Positions 51,484 to 60,557 of a DNA stretch of 64,000 nt are shown here, piece by piece. Source of the stretch: G963669295 sp963669295. GTDB lineage: Bacteria; Bacteroidota; Bacteroidia; Flavobacteriales_D; CALLUQ01. The stretch is taken from positions 3,658,001 through 3,722,000 of the forward strand of contig OY769938.1 in the NCBI GenBank assembly GCA_963669295.1. The letters are read 5' to 3'. Under the pieces are notes generated by a model. The model saw only the letters and a program-made list of their open reading frames with translations, was not told where the DNA came from and searched no databases. Within the stretch, counting starts at the first letter, position 1. Each line of letters starts with the position of its first letter. Made by a program: the position numbers and the translations under genes.

Positions 51484-52548
51484 TTAGGGGGTAGGCTGGT
51501 TTTCGTGCCACGAGTGGATGGTGTTTACATTCACTATGGCAGCCCCCAGTGCTCCTCCATAAATAGGGTCGATGATGGCATGGGTCATGTTCATGGGCAC
51601 TGCTCCTCCCCAGGCCACTATTGCAGCATGGCCTACAGGCACTACTACACGGTGCACACCACCTACAGCAGTCAATCGACTTCCTCCACTGGCCCAGTTG
51701 GCATCATTAGCGTATGCTGGCCCTCCAGAACGCGATTTAATGGTATCTACCCGCCAGGCCGACCAGGCATCCTGTCCTGCCCGCCAGTACCTCCAATGGG
51801 TCTCCAAATCAACGTCGGGATGGTTGGCACCGTAAGGGTTACCGCCCAGGTTCACTGGATTAGCAACGGCCCTATATTCCACATCATACCCTGGATCTCC
51901 AGCATCACCACCGCGTGCTACTGTATTGGCATTGTGCAGTTGGGTTTTCATGCCGCGTTCCACCAAATCAAGGTGGCGGGTGTTGGCCTCAGCTGTAATG
52001 GGCACCAGGTTAGAATCTACCGCCAGTCCTCCGGCATTGGCATTGAGCAGGTGTCCTTGTCGCCAAAATCGCAACGGGAATGTTCCCGTTGCCGGGTTGT
52101 TCAAGGCATCCATGGCAGGTGCGAGTACGCCCACGGCAGAAGTGGCCGAACCCCTGCGAGGATCGGTACGGTCTAACCTTGCTCGTACCTCAGTACCTAC
52201 CCACATGGTATTGGCATAGGCACCCATGGCAAAGGGGCCGTAACCAAATCCTTGAAAGTCGCCATAGCGAATGTCGGTAGCAAGCTGGGCAACATTGTCG
52301 CTCTTTTGCTGTGCTACGCCTTTCTGGATGCCCTTTTGCTGTTGCGCGGCGTGTTGTTGTTGCACGCTGTTGTTCACCATCTGTTGGATGGCCAACTGTT
52401 TTGCAGCTTCAGGGCGATTGTCGGTAAACGAGGCGATGCCTTTGCCTTTTTTCTGGGCAGCTGCCTTTCCTGTTTGATAAGGGCTGTGGCCCTTGTTTCT
52501 TCTTTGAGTCACGGCTTCCACCGGGACTTTTGCGTGTTGTACATGCAT
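51484..52548 (-). CDS. Putative effector: injection-system-type leader plus nuclease-like C-terminal domain
   Basis: 354 residues, no signal peptide. The N-terminus (1-90) is basic and Gln-rich, and contains SFTDNRPEAAKQLAIQQMVNN (41-61 region), a DNRPEA-type phrase common at the start of cargo and DUF4157-type proteins linked to extracellular contractile injection systems. The C-terminal part (about 95-354) is Gly/Asn/Trp-rich. It includes FWRQGHLLNANAGG, then NLVPITAEANTRH, the His...Asn...Asn layout of DNA/RNA non-specific (beta-beta-alpha metal) endonucleases, although the classical DRGH is QGH here. Similar domains are found in polymorphic toxins. No immunity gene or injection-system structural gene is next to it. 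Toxin function is inferred only. The stop is followed by about 49 further in-frame codons without a stop. Confidence 0.6.
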   Translation of the reverse strand: MHVQHAKVPVEAVTQRRNKGHSPYQTGKAAAQKKGKGIASFTDNRPEAAKQLAIQQMVNNSVQQQHAAQQQKGIQKGVAQQKSDNVAQLATDIRYGDFQGFGYGPFAMGAYANTMWVGTEVRARLDRTDPRRGSATSAVGVLAPAMDALNNPATGTFPLRFWRQGHLLNANAGGLAVDSNLVPITAEANTRHLDLVERGMKTQLHNANTVARGGDAGDPGYDVEYRAVANPVNLGGNPYGANHPDVDLETHWRYWRAGQDAWSAWRVDTIKSRSGGPAYANDANWASGGSRLTAVGGVHRVVVPVGHAAIVAWGGAVPMNMTHAIIDPIYGGALGAAIVNVNTIHSWHENQPTP

Positions 52549-52657
52549 GTGTTTGATTTTTATGGTTTAGCAGAAGGTAGTGAGGGAAAAAAGGAAAACC
52601 GAAAATTGTTGATGAAATGGGAAGTTTAGTGGACGAAGGCGGGTGAGGTGATAGACA

Positions 52658-52689
52658 ATGGCAAATGACAAATGTGAAATGGGATAAGG
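52658..52689 (+). repeat. 7-bp-phased repeat array, copy A
   Basis: Units ATGGCAA, ATGACAA, ATGTGAA and ATGGGAT followed by AAGG. The same layout with small changes recurs at 52857-52888. Confidence 0.75.
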
Positions 52690-52729
52690 TGACGTGAGGG
52701 GCGTGTTAAAGGAAGTAAGGGTTGTGTTA
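52677..52729 (+). repeat. Dispersed 53-bp repeat, copy 1
   Basis: The 53 bases match 60558-60611 in the same orientation with a single one-base length difference in a G run (four versus five G). The flanks diverge quickly on both sides. Both copies lie in gene-free stretches upstream of minus-strand genes' far ends. Confidence 0.9.
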
Positions 52730-52856
52730 AGGATAGCTGTGCCTTGCGGCAAAGGGATAGGGAACATGGAGGACGTGTTAAAGGATAAGGGAATAAGGTT
52801 CTGGAGGACGTGTTATGGGTGAAAAGGAATAAGGGGGATGAGGTGCCTGACGGTAA

Positions 52857-52888
52857 ATGGCAAATGGAGGATGTGAAATGGAATAAGG
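52857..52888 (+). repeat. 7-bp-phased repeat array, copy B
   Basis: Units ATGGCAA, ATGGAGG, ATGTGAA and ATGGAAT followed by AAGG, in register with copy A exactly 199 bases earlier. A partial third set is at 60639-60652 (ATGGCAA, ATGTGAA). Confidence 0.75.
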
Positions 52889-53052
52889 TTTGTGTTGGGT
52901 AATGAACTGATAGCCATCGAGGTGCCTTTGTAGGAGTGAGTGTTGAGTGGGATAAGTGATACGAATGAGATGCATTAAGAAATGAATGGTGCAAGGAGTA
53001 AGTAACTGAATGCTCGAGTAACGGAGTGGCTAGCCTCAGGCGGATTGTATCC

Positions 53053-53116
53053 CTGCCCAGTGTCTGAGTGTTTTGTTGCGAGTTACGAGCAGCAAAATGT
53101 ATCGAAGACCGGGCAG
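53053..53116. other. Nested inverted-repeat element, possible structured RNA or decayed mobile end
   Basis: Three co-linear pairings: CTGCCC (53053) with GGGCAG (53111), GTCT (53062) with AGAC (53106), and TTTTGTTGC (53071) with GCAGCAAAA (53089), the last with one wobble. No poly-T tail follows on either strand, so a simple terminator is less likely. No family recognised. Confidence 0.45.
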
Positions 53117-53214
53117 ATGGGAAAGTTTGAGGGATTGCTATGAAACGTACAATTGCAAATGGATAAGGTTACTTTTGATAAGTACCAGTGGGGCCAAGAC
53201 AAGGTGCTGGTGCA

Positions 53215-53242
53215 CATAAAAAAGAGGGGAGCTTCCCCTCTT
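53215..53242 (-). terminator. Rho-independent terminator of the cargo/YadA-like operon
   Basis: A perfect 9-bp stem, AAGAGGGGA and TCCCCTCTT, with a 3-base loop; on the minus strand a run of six T follows. It lies 22 bases past the stop at 53264. Confidence 0.85.
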
Positions 53243-53263
53243 ATGCGTTGGTTGGTGTTGTTC

Positions 53264-55639
53264 TTAGTTTTTTACTAACCTGATGACTTCCCTGGTGTTG
53301 TTGTTGCTAAAAATAAACAGGTAAACGCCATTGCTGTATTCTGATAGATCGAGGGAGGTAGGAATGTTGCTCTTAAATTCAACAAGGACTTTGCCCATTA
53401 TATCTGTTATTTGCAAGTGTTGGTATTGTGTAATTGTTCCTACCATGTTTACGCTATTGTTGGTGGGGTTCGGATACAATGCAACAAATGCAGGGGGTGC
53501 TTCATTGTTGGCAGTTGCTTCCAATTGATGCAAGCGAGCTTCATCCTTATGACTCACCAACTGAAATGGCTGATTAAATCCATAAGATGGTGCTGTTAAT
53601 ACTTGTGGATGAATGGTGGTGTCTGTTCCATTTTTATAACTGCCCTCCTGTCCGTCTTCGCAGTAAAAAGGATCGATGTAAAACTCACCCGTGGTATTGG
53701 TGAAGGTAAAGCCATCTTGAAACACAATTTCTTCTCCGGCACGTGCTACCAGGTTGGGAGGGGCATCCGATAAGTCGGTTTCAAAATGCAATGAATTAAA
53801 TGCCATATAAGTATTTCCTCCAACAATGGGCTCATCTACCACCCGATCTACAAGGTTTTCGAATTTGGGCAAAGGTTGTTCGCTATTGAGGTAGTACAGG
53901 TTATTGAGGATCATGTAGTCCAACCCATTGAATAAACCTACATGCTTTTCGAAGGGGAAGTGAACGGTATAGTCTTCGGTAACACCAGGAGGAGTGGCTG
54001 ATGTATTCGACTGGTTGTCGATGTTGTGTGCATCTGTAAATACAAATTCGGGCGGGGCGTAAAATCTAAATTCACTGTTCCACCCATTGCTGCCCATTAC
54101 ATTCTTGTATTGTTGCAAGTTGCTGCCTGGTACCACTAAATCTCCGAAATGATCGTAATTGGTACCATAAAGAACGGTGCCTGTACTAAACAATCCATTC
54201 ACGTCTACATGAATGTCAAATCCATTAGCGGTATTGTAGGGTCCCCAGCAGGGAGCTTCTGCCAGCATTTGTTGGGCATCGCTTAACGCACTGGAGGTAA
54301 ATGAGCTGCCATGCAGGTAGGCATGTAACAAACCATAAAATCCCTGCCACTTCCATGCACCACTGCCAGAGTTAACAGCGTTTTCGATTTGAAATTGAGT
54401 GAGTCCTCCTTTGTTCGATAATGCTACTAAAATGTAAGTCATGGCGGCATTATCGCGGGTGCAGGTTCCTTCTTCAATATCGTCTGGACACAAAAAAGTT
54501 ACCCTACTGTTCCACAAGGGGTCGTTCAGCAGTACTGGGGTAAAGTGCGTTTCAAATGTTTCTCCCGGCCTAACATCATTGTTGGTGGTAAATAGGTAGT
54601 CTTTCCAAATGGTTTTCATGGTGTTTCGCTCCATGAGACCAGATGTGCTTCCGAGGTCTACGGCTAACCCATGAGGTGTTTTAATGGTCCAATCGTTGAT
54701 GCCAGGATTGTCGATGTCCGATAGCGCAGTGTAATAAAGAATGTTGGTCATTAGCCGTTTAATGTTTTCCACAAAGTTGTAGGCAATGGTGGTGCCATCA
54801 TTGAGTTGTACACTTTGCGAGGTGTTGGGTACACATTGGGTAATGAGCACAGCACCCATCATAAGGTTAATGGTTTGATCTTTACTCATGTCGTACAACA
54901 TCATGCCCCTGTTGCCGTCTAATCCATCATTATCGCAGTCGCCATCAAAGTGTAACACTTCTTTGGGCAGGGGGTAAACCCCACAATTGGCCTGGTCGGT
55001 ATTGGTGGTGCCTACTGGTGCCGGGTTGGTGTGGGTTTGATATCCTGAATGTACTTTCCAAACCGGGGTGGAGTTGGCTGGTAGGGTGCGGTAATCATTC
55101 AATAGGTGCATGCTGGCAGGCACATTGTTTGGAAATTGCCAGGCAGCATAGTAAGCATTCCACTGATCGTTGGTTAAAAGGTCAGCGGGTACATCGTCGC
55201 GTACAAAAAAGCCATCCACTCTATTGGGAAGCGGTGTTCCACCCAGTCCATTGGCTCCTCCTGTACCCGGAACAGCATAAAAGCTGTTGCTTACATCATC
55301 CAGTCGCTCCAGCGCTTTAATGGCGTAGTACAATTCTGTTTTGTTGTGTTCCAAATCCTCCCACCGTTCGTTGTTTTCCAATAGTTTATATTCAGTAGCC
55401 AACATGGCCAGGTAGCGTCCGTGCCAAATAGTGCCGTCGCCCCAGGTAATGTCGGCAATGCCCCGTCTGTTGGCTACCATGCTTTTGCCCGGCCCATCAC
55501 CAACAATAACAAAGTTTTGATTTAAACGCCATCGGTAAAACCAATACCGTGGCAACTGGCCATCCATGGCGGTGGGTTGACAAAATGTGGTGCCAATACT
55601 TCCCACCAGGAGCGCCATTACTAGCAAATAGTTTTTCAT
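53264..55639 (-). CDS. T9SS-secreted protein of unknown function
   Basis: 791 residues. Signal peptide MKNYLLVMALLVGSIGTTFC; the mature part (about 22-690) is rich in Trp, Tyr, Asn and Gly and alternates helices (KTELYYAIKALERLDDV) with loops. Aromatic-acidic patches (ADITWGDGTIWHGRYLAM) resemble carbohydrate-active alpha-toroid enzymes, but I cannot assign a family. A strand-rich region (about 640-700) ends in FYIDPFYCEDG. Residues about 715-791 are a T9SS type A sorting domain: ALYPNPTNNSVNMVG, LQITDIMGKVLVEF, YSNGVYLFIFSNN and RLVKN. It follows the YadA-head-like gene by 5 bases, so the two are co-transcribed. Confidence 0.75.
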   Translation of the reverse strand: MKNYLLVMALLVGSIGTTFCQPTAMDGQLPRYWFYRWRLNQNFVIVGDGPGKSMVANRRGIADITWGDGTIWHGRYLAMLATEYKLLENNERWEDLEHNKTELYYAIKALERLDDVSNSFYAVPGTGGANGLGGTPLPNRVDGFFVRDDVPADLLTNDQWNAYYAAWQFPNNVPASMHLLNDYRTLPANSTPVWKVHSGYQTHTNPAPVGTTNTDQANCGVYPLPKEVLHFDGDCDNDGLDGNRGMMLYDMSKDQTINLMMGAVLITQCVPNTSQSVQLNDGTTIAYNFVENIKRLMTNILYYTALSDIDNPGINDWTIKTPHGLAVDLGSTSGLMERNTMKTIWKDYLFTTNNDVRPGETFETHFTPVLLNDPLWNSRVTFLCPDDIEEGTCTRDNAAMTYILVALSNKGGLTQFQIENAVNSGSGAWKWQGFYGLLHAYLHGSSFTSSALSDAQQMLAEAPCWGPYNTANGFDIHVDVNGLFSTGTVLYGTNYDHFGDLVVPGSNLQQYKNVMGSNGWNSEFRFYAPPEFVFTDAHNIDNQSNTSATPPGVTEDYTVHFPFEKHVGLFNGLDYMILNNLYYLNSEQPLPKFENLVDRVVDEPIVGGNTYMAFNSLHFETDLSDAPPNLVARAGEEIVFQDGFTFTNTTGEFYIDPFYCEDGQEGSYKNGTDTTIHPQVLTAPSYGFNQPFQLVSHKDEARLHQLEATANNEAPPAFVALYPNPTNNSVNMVGTITQYQHLQITDIMGKVLVEFKSNIPTSLDLSEYSNGVYLFIFSNNNTREVIRLVKN

Positions 55640-55644
55640 GGCTG

Positions 55645-56691
55645 TTATTTTTTCAGTTGCTCAAGGGTTGATTTCAATGCGTTTTGCTCTTTTTCCATAG
55701 CAATGAGGTGCAAGGTGAGTTCTTCAATTTTACGCAGTAAAATGCTGTTCATTGCTGCCAGGTCGATGCCGTTTTTGGTTACTTCTGCTTCGCTGGGTAC
55801 GTGGGGTAAATGATGATGCTCGGCAATATAGTTTTCCACTTCCGTTAAGGAGAGTAATTGGTAATCATCATCAAATACATAGTCGGCCCAACCGGCATTG
55901 GCTGCTATATCTACCTTTACCCGTTCGGTACGTATGCCGTCGAGTACAAACAAGCGGTAATCATTGCAGTCGGCACATCCCGCTAAATCAAGTCCTTCCC
56001 CCATCAATATTTTACCGCCACTAATTTGCAATGCATCTCCTTTGGCACTGTTTACAATAAGCTTATTTCCTTCAGCACTGTGGTTGTTATAAGCTGTAAT
56101 GCTCCAATTGTTGATCCCGTTGTGGTCTAAAAAGTTGAGGTGTGCATTGGAATTGTTGGTAGTAGGTTTAATGGCAATGCCCTGGGCATTGGCCGCTTCT
56201 ATATGCACGACATCCAATGGGTTGTTGGTTCCTACTCCTATGCGATGATCGGTGCCAAACCTTCCAACAAACAAGCCGGTTTTGCCAGGATGAAAACCAA
56301 CCGCTAACGAGTAGTTTTTATTGTTTTCGAAGTAAGAGAAACCTCCCAATCCATAACCAATGGCAAAGGAGTAGGTGCCCGTTGTTTTAGTATACCGACC
56401 GATGGCCAGCGAATAATTGCCCAATGCCTGGTTGCCGTATCCAATGGAGGTGGCGCAATAGCCTTGCGAAGCGTTGTACCTTCCAATGGCTGTTGTGTAA
56501 CTGTTGGAAAGGGTGTTGTTAGCGCCCAGGCTTGAACTGAAATTGGCAGGTACCGGGAAGTTGGCAAAGGTAGTGTTTACCGGTGAGGCAGGGTTATCGT
56601 AATAGTAATTGCTGCCTGCTTTATTAATTTGCGCATTAAGGGCCACTACAAATAGGAGCGTACCCAAAAGGGTTAGCATTGGTTTTTTCAT
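55645..56691 (-). CDS. YadA-head-like surface protein with C-terminal coiled coil
   Basis: 348 residues. Signal peptide MKKPMLTLLGTLLFVVALNAQ; residues about 60-150 have trimeric-autotransporter head repeats of 14-16 residues (TTAIGRYNASQGYCATSIGYG, trimmed pattern xAIGxxxxAxGxxSxAxG). A middle domain resembles the tail-fibre or adhesin segments common in Bacteroidota (RIGVGTNNPLDVVHIEA). The end reads AEHHHLPHVPSEAEVTKNG and then a coiled coil (RKIEELTLHLIAMEKEQN) typical of proteins with an intramolecular-chaperone-like tail. No membrane anchor or sorting domain is visible, so its surface attachment is unexplained. It is likely a trimer. First gene of a two-gene operon with the 791-residue cargo protein. 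Confidence 0.78.
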   Translation of the reverse strand: MKKPMLTLLGTLLFVVALNAQINKAGSNYYYDNPASPVNTTFANFPVPANFSSSLGANNTLSNSYTTAIGRYNASQGYCATSIGYGNQALGNYSLAIGRYTKTTGTYSFAIGYGLGGFSYFENNKNYSLAVGFHPGKTGLFVGRFGTDHRIGVGTNNPLDVVHIEAANAQGIAIKPTTNNSNAHLNFLDHNGINNWSITAYNNHSAEGNKLIVNSAKGDALQISGGKILMGEGLDLAGCADCNDYRLFVLDGIRTERVKVDIAANAGWADYVFDDDYQLLSLTEVENYIAEHHHLPHVPSEAEVTKNGIDLAAMNSILLRKIEELTLHLIAMEKEQNALKSTLEQLKK

Positions 56692-56817
56692 GATGTGTTT
56701 TTTGGTTACTTACCCTACAAAGCAACGGATGGATGTGGATGCAATCAACGATCTAACGCTCCTTTGAGTAAGTGGTAGCTATGGCATGGAAGGTGGTATG
56801 GTTGAAAGGGTAGGTGG

Positions 56818-57555
56818 TTAAATGCCCATTCGTTGTAAAAAGTCTTGCTTTCGTCTTCTAGAAATTTCTAATTGGGTACCATTGGTTAAGATTACTTTAC
56901 TATCCTTTTTTTGAATGGTTGCTATGTAGTTTAGGTTAAGCAAGAAGGAGTAGTGTATTCGAAAAAAATGAGCTTTTGGCAATAACTCTTCGTATTCTTT
57001 TAGCGGTTTAGATACGACTACTCGCGTATGTTGCTGAAGGTGAAAGATGCTGTAGTTGTTGTCAGATTCAATGTAAATGATGTCGTTGATGTCGATAATG
57101 TGGTATTGATTTTGTGCTGGCAGCACCAGCCGTTCGGGAGCTTCGTTTTGTTGGTAACGCTCGATGTGACGAAGGTGTACATCGGTATTAATGGGTACTT
57201 CGCTCAGCCGGTTTACTGCTTCTTTCAATTCAATGGGGTTAATGGGTTTTAACAGGTAATCGATGGCATTCCAACGAAAAGCTCTAATGGCATAGGCATT
57301 ATAAGCAGTGGTGAAGATCACCCGAAAGGAAGGGTTTTTACAGGTTTTTAAAAGGTCGAATCCAGTGCCATCGCCCATCTTTATGTCGAGAAAAAGTACG
57401 GTGGGTTGTTTTTTTTCGATGAGGTAGAGTGCTTGTTGTACTCCTTCAGCAAAACCAATTACTTCAATGGTTTCTGGGCAGTGGCGTGCTAAAAAGTTAG
57501 CGAGAGTTACCCGGGCGTCTTGTTCATCATCAACAATCAGTGCTTTGTGTTTCAT
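56818..57555 (-). CDS. LytTR-family response regulator
   Basis: About 245 residues from the ATG at 57555, where the protein begins MKHKALIVDDEQDARV, the normal receiver start; the longer frame from 57618 would overlap the kinase gene by 62 bases. The receiver (1-120) has the acidic pair DDE, phosphoacceptor Asp in LFLDIKMGDGTG, the Thr/Ser of FTTAYN and Lys in LLKPINP. The C-terminal LytTR DNA-binding domain (about 140-245) shows DINDIIYIESDNNYSIFHL and FFRIHYSFLLNLNYIATI. Known role: transcriptional control by binding paired direct repeats. It is one base downstream of its cognate kinase gene and its target may include the adjacent surface-protein operon. Confidence 0.93.
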   Translation of the reverse strand: MKHKALIVDDEQDARVTLANFLARHCPETIEVIGFAEGVQQALYLIEKKQPTVLFLDIKMGDGTGFDLLKTCKNPSFRVIFTTAYNAYAIRAFRWNAIDYLLKPINPIELKEAVNRLSEVPINTDVHLRHIERYQQNEAPERLVLPAQNQYHIIDINDIIYIESDNNYSIFHLQQHTRVVVSKPLKEYEELLPKAHFFRIHYSFLLNLNYIATIQKKDSKVILTNGTQLEISRRRKQDFLQRMGI

Positions 57556-57556
57556 C

Positions 57557-60430
57557 TTATTGCAACTTAATTGGGAGTAAGAGCACAATGCTGGTGCCTT
57601 CCTGGTTCGTTTTTTCAATGGTTAAGCCAGCTTGGGGATGTAGCAATTGCAAACGTTCATTAATTGATTTCATGCCCAACGATTGATGTTTTTCGTATTG
57701 ATTTTTTTTGGTGCTACGTATTCCCATACCATTATCAATTACTTTGCATTGCAGCAACGAATTGCTATGCATGGAGACATAGATGTGAATTTCCCCTCCT
57801 TCATTTTTTGGCGATAGGGCGTGGATAACAGCATTTTCTACAATGGGTTGTATGGAAAAGGCTGGGATGGTAACTTCTTGTTCCAGAAGTAATGGGTCAA
57901 CTTGAATATGCCATTGAATTTTTTCTTTGAATCGAAGTTGTTCAATTTCTAAGGTTTGTTCTATCAACGCTATTTCTTCTTCAAGCAGCACAAACGATTT
58001 GGCCGAATTTTCCATGATTTGGCGGATTAAGTGGGCAAATTTAGCAAGGTAGATGGCCGAAGAGTCAGCATCATTTTCAGAAATAAAGCGTTGAATGGAA
58101 TTGAGGGCGTTGAAGATGAAGTGAGGATTCATTTGGGCGCGCAATGCTTTGTGTTCAAGTTCTTTGAGCTGTTGTTGTGTTTTGCGTCGGGCTAACCTTT
58201 GTCGGAAATATCGCCTGCTCAACCACCAGGTGATGAGTACTAGTAATAGCACTATTCCAGTGTAAAACCACCAACTGGCCCAGTAGGGTTGAGCGATAAT
58301 AAAGCGACTGGTAAAAGCGGGCGTCCAATCGCCATATTCCGAACGAACTTCTACGTTAAGCTGATGATTTCCCCAGGGCAGGTGGCGCAGTTCAGCTTTT
58401 GGGTCACTGGTATATACCCACGATTGCTGGGGCATAAGTTGGTATCGAAATGAAGGGGTGCCATGTTCTGGATAAGTAGTGGTTTCCCATTGTACCAGTA
58501 AGTTGTTTTGTTGGTAGTTGAGGTGGTGCGATTGACGATTTTCTACTTGGTGGGTATGCCCATCAATGAGCAATTTAGGGTGCACCCTAATTTGTTCCTG
58601 ATTTTCCCATAAATTGTTGAGTGGCAAACAAGAAATGCCTTTGGACGTGCTTGCCCATAAGGTGTCGTTAACAATGAAGAAGTTCAATACTTCGCGGGTG
58701 GGCAAGTGATTGGAAAAATGATGCGCTTTAATGCTATCGTTTTGTTGTACTACACAGTCAATGCCTCCTTTTGAGGCTACCCAAATGCGGTGATGGTGTA
58801 CTTGAATTTTGTCGAGTTGGTTTACGGTTAGACCTTCTTGTTTTCCAATGGTTTTTACGGTTCCAGTTTCAGGATGGTAAATTAAGATGCCGTTACCACG
58901 AGTAGCAAGGTATAATTGTTCGTTGTGTTCGGTAATGTCGGCTATTCGAATGTTTAATGCAGGAATTTGCTCAAATACATTTACAATTTTTTCTTGCACG
59001 AGTTTTTGAAGCCCTGAACTAGACCCTATCCAAACATTCCCCTGGCTGTCTCTATACACACACTGCCCCCGGTGCTGTAACTTTATTTTTTTCTTGTAGG
59101 TTGGGATACTGGGGTTGTTGCCTGCAATAATTTGTAGGTTGTAGTCTTCAATAAGCCAAAGGGTATCGCTATGTATAGCTACATCGTCGTAATGTTTTCG
59201 TAAGTACACTTCGTTGAGTTCAACCATGCAGTTGTTGGTAACATCATAATATTGAGCAAAATTTCCGCTAAGTAGCAACCCGTTGTTGTACAAGGGGAGT
59301 ATGCGATGTGCCCAGTTGTTTACCAGCAGTTGTTGTAGCCTTGTTACTTGTAACCCCACAATTTTGTGCAGCATCCCTTCTTCTATAAAGTACACCTTTT
59401 TATCGGTGCTCAGTGCCATGCTGATGAATGGATCTTTTGTGGCATAATTGAATACGCTGGTAGGAGGAAAATAGTACACCCCTTTAAATGTGGTGCACCA
59501 AATGCCTCCATGTTGATCTTGCATGGTGTGAATGGTGGTGATGGAAGGAAGTAACGAAGTTGTTTTCCCTGTTGTTCGGTGGAAGATATAAACGCCCGAA
59601 ATGGTATTGATGGCGATGCGTTCTTCATCCAATTGACATACCCTAATAATGTTGTGTGGAGCTGTAAATATGAGCCGTATGGTCAGATCGTCTTCGATGG
59701 CATATACCTGGTGGGAGTTAAAAAGGTGATTGCTTTTGCCGTTATAAAAGGCAGGCTTAAGTGAAGGAGAGGTTTGGCTGGGTAGGGCAACTTTAGTTGT
59801 TTTTTGACTACCGTTTGGCCATTGCCAGGTAAGCATCATTTGTTGCATGGAAGCACTATCGGGTAGGTGTTTTTGTCGAAGCAAAACGAGCGAGTCGAGC
59901 ATGAGGTAGCGCCAACTTTCTTTTTTGCTATCAAAGTGTTGGTAGGTAACTTGCCCTTGTGGCGATATAAGGCAACATTCATCCAAACGTTGGTTAAGCA
60001 GCACGGTGTTGTTGGGCAGTACTTGAAACGATTCAATTACATTAGGTTCGTAGGCATTTTCAATCAGGTGGTTGTAATTGTATAAATGTATTTTGCCTTG
60101 TTGGTAATAGGCCAATTGCTTGTTGATGGTGTAAAACCATACCCTGTTCTGATGGTCTAAAAAAAGACGCAGTACCACCGGGTTGGGCAATCCATCATCC
60201 ATATCGTATACATGAAACGATTGACCATCGAAACGCACAGCACCACGGTCGGTGGCCAACCACCAAAAACCCAACGAATCTTGTACAATATCATGCACTT
60301 CAGAACTGGGCAACCCATCGTCGATGGTGAAGTGCATTACAGCTGGGGCAAATTGTTGTGCGCTGCTATGCCGGGCAAAGCACCAACAGATAAGTAGGAT
60401 TAAAAAGGCTGTTTTATAGCTAAACCACAT
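57557..60430 (-). CDS. Propeller-type sensor histidine kinase (LytS/YpdA-like catalytic part)
   Basis: 957 residues. Signal/anchor helix (about 8-24), then two-component-regulator propeller repeats beginning FTIDDGLPSSEVHDIVQDS and FWWLATDRGAVRFDG (about 34-640), a Y_Y_Y beta-sandwich domain (FRYQLMPQQSWVYTSD, about 655-720), one transmembrane helix (WWFYTGIVLLLVLITWWLS, about 728-746), a short coiled coil, and the His_kinase domain with AQMNPHFIFNALNSIQRF (the phosphoacceptor His is in PHF). The ATP-binding lid is present as DNGMGI. Known for the group: the periplasmic propeller senses an extracellular ligand, often glycan-derived, and signals to a LytTR regulator, here the next gene. Confidence 0.92.
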   Translation of the reverse strand: MWFSYKTAFLILLICWCFARHSSAQQFAPAVMHFTIDDGLPSSEVHDIVQDSLGFWWLATDRGAVRFDGQSFHVYDMDDGLPNPVVLRLFLDHQNRVWFYTINKQLAYYQQGKIHLYNYNHLIENAYEPNVIESFQVLPNNTVLLNQRLDECCLISPQGQVTYQHFDSKKESWRYLMLDSLVLLRQKHLPDSASMQQMMLTWQWPNGSQKTTKVALPSQTSPSLKPAFYNGKSNHLFNSHQVYAIEDDLTIRLIFTAPHNIIRVCQLDEERIAINTISGVYIFHRTTGKTTSLLPSITTIHTMQDQHGGIWCTTFKGVYYFPPTSVFNYATKDPFISMALSTDKKVYFIEEGMLHKIVGLQVTRLQQLLVNNWAHRILPLYNNGLLLSGNFAQYYDVTNNCMVELNEVYLRKHYDDVAIHSDTLWLIEDYNLQIIAGNNPSIPTYKKKIKLQHRGQCVYRDSQGNVWIGSSSGLQKLVQEKIVNVFEQIPALNIRIADITEHNEQLYLATRGNGILIYHPETGTVKTIGKQEGLTVNQLDKIQVHHHRIWVASKGGIDCVVQQNDSIKAHHFSNHLPTREVLNFFIVNDTLWASTSKGISCLPLNNLWENQEQIRVHPKLLIDGHTHQVENRQSHHLNYQQNNLLVQWETTTYPEHGTPSFRYQLMPQQSWVYTSDPKAELRHLPWGNHQLNVEVRSEYGDWTPAFTSRFIIAQPYWASWWFYTGIVLLLVLITWWLSRRYFRQRLARRKTQQQLKELEHKALRAQMNPHFIFNALNSIQRFISENDADSSAIYLAKFAHLIRQIMENSAKSFVLLEEEIALIEQTLEIEQLRFKEKIQWHIQVDPLLLEQEVTIPAFSIQPIVENAVIHALSPKNEGGEIHIYVSMHSNSLLQCKVIDNGMGIRSTKKNQYEKHQSLGMKSINERLQLLHPQAGLTIEKTNQEGTSIVLLLPIKLQ

Positions 60431-60557
60431 GACTTACTTCATGGGGTGAAGTTAAGCATTAGAAAACAGTGAACGGCATTGGGCAGGTAGCGTTGGGTAA
60501 GTGGTTGATTTTTGATGGAAAGTGGTAAGGGATGGGGAATGGAAGGTGGGTGATGCA

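Larger units (their letters stand above)
52549..53263. other. 715-base gene-free region with dispersed repeats and a structured element
   Basis: Strongly purine-biased on the plus strand (long runs of GGATAAGG, GGAATAAGG and ATGTGAAATGG). It holds one copy of a 53-bp repeat also found at 60558, two aligned 7-bp-phased arrays, a GGAGGACGTGTTA direct repeat (52768 and 52803), a nested inverted structure (53053-53116) and a terminator (53215-53242). Open frames on the minus strand are low-complexity Pro/Ser/Leu/Thr-rich shadows and are not called. Confidence 0.7.

Noticed and set aside
52567..52994. Overlapping minus-strand open frames of 65-122 codons
   Set aside because: Low-complexity Pro/Ser/Thr/Leu composition comes from the purine-biased opposite strand; several frames overlap each other and follow the repeats, not a gene.
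55645..56691. True trimeric autotransporter (type Vc)
   Set aside because: Head repeats are present but there is no C-terminal YadA barrel anchor; the protein ends in a soluble coiled coil.
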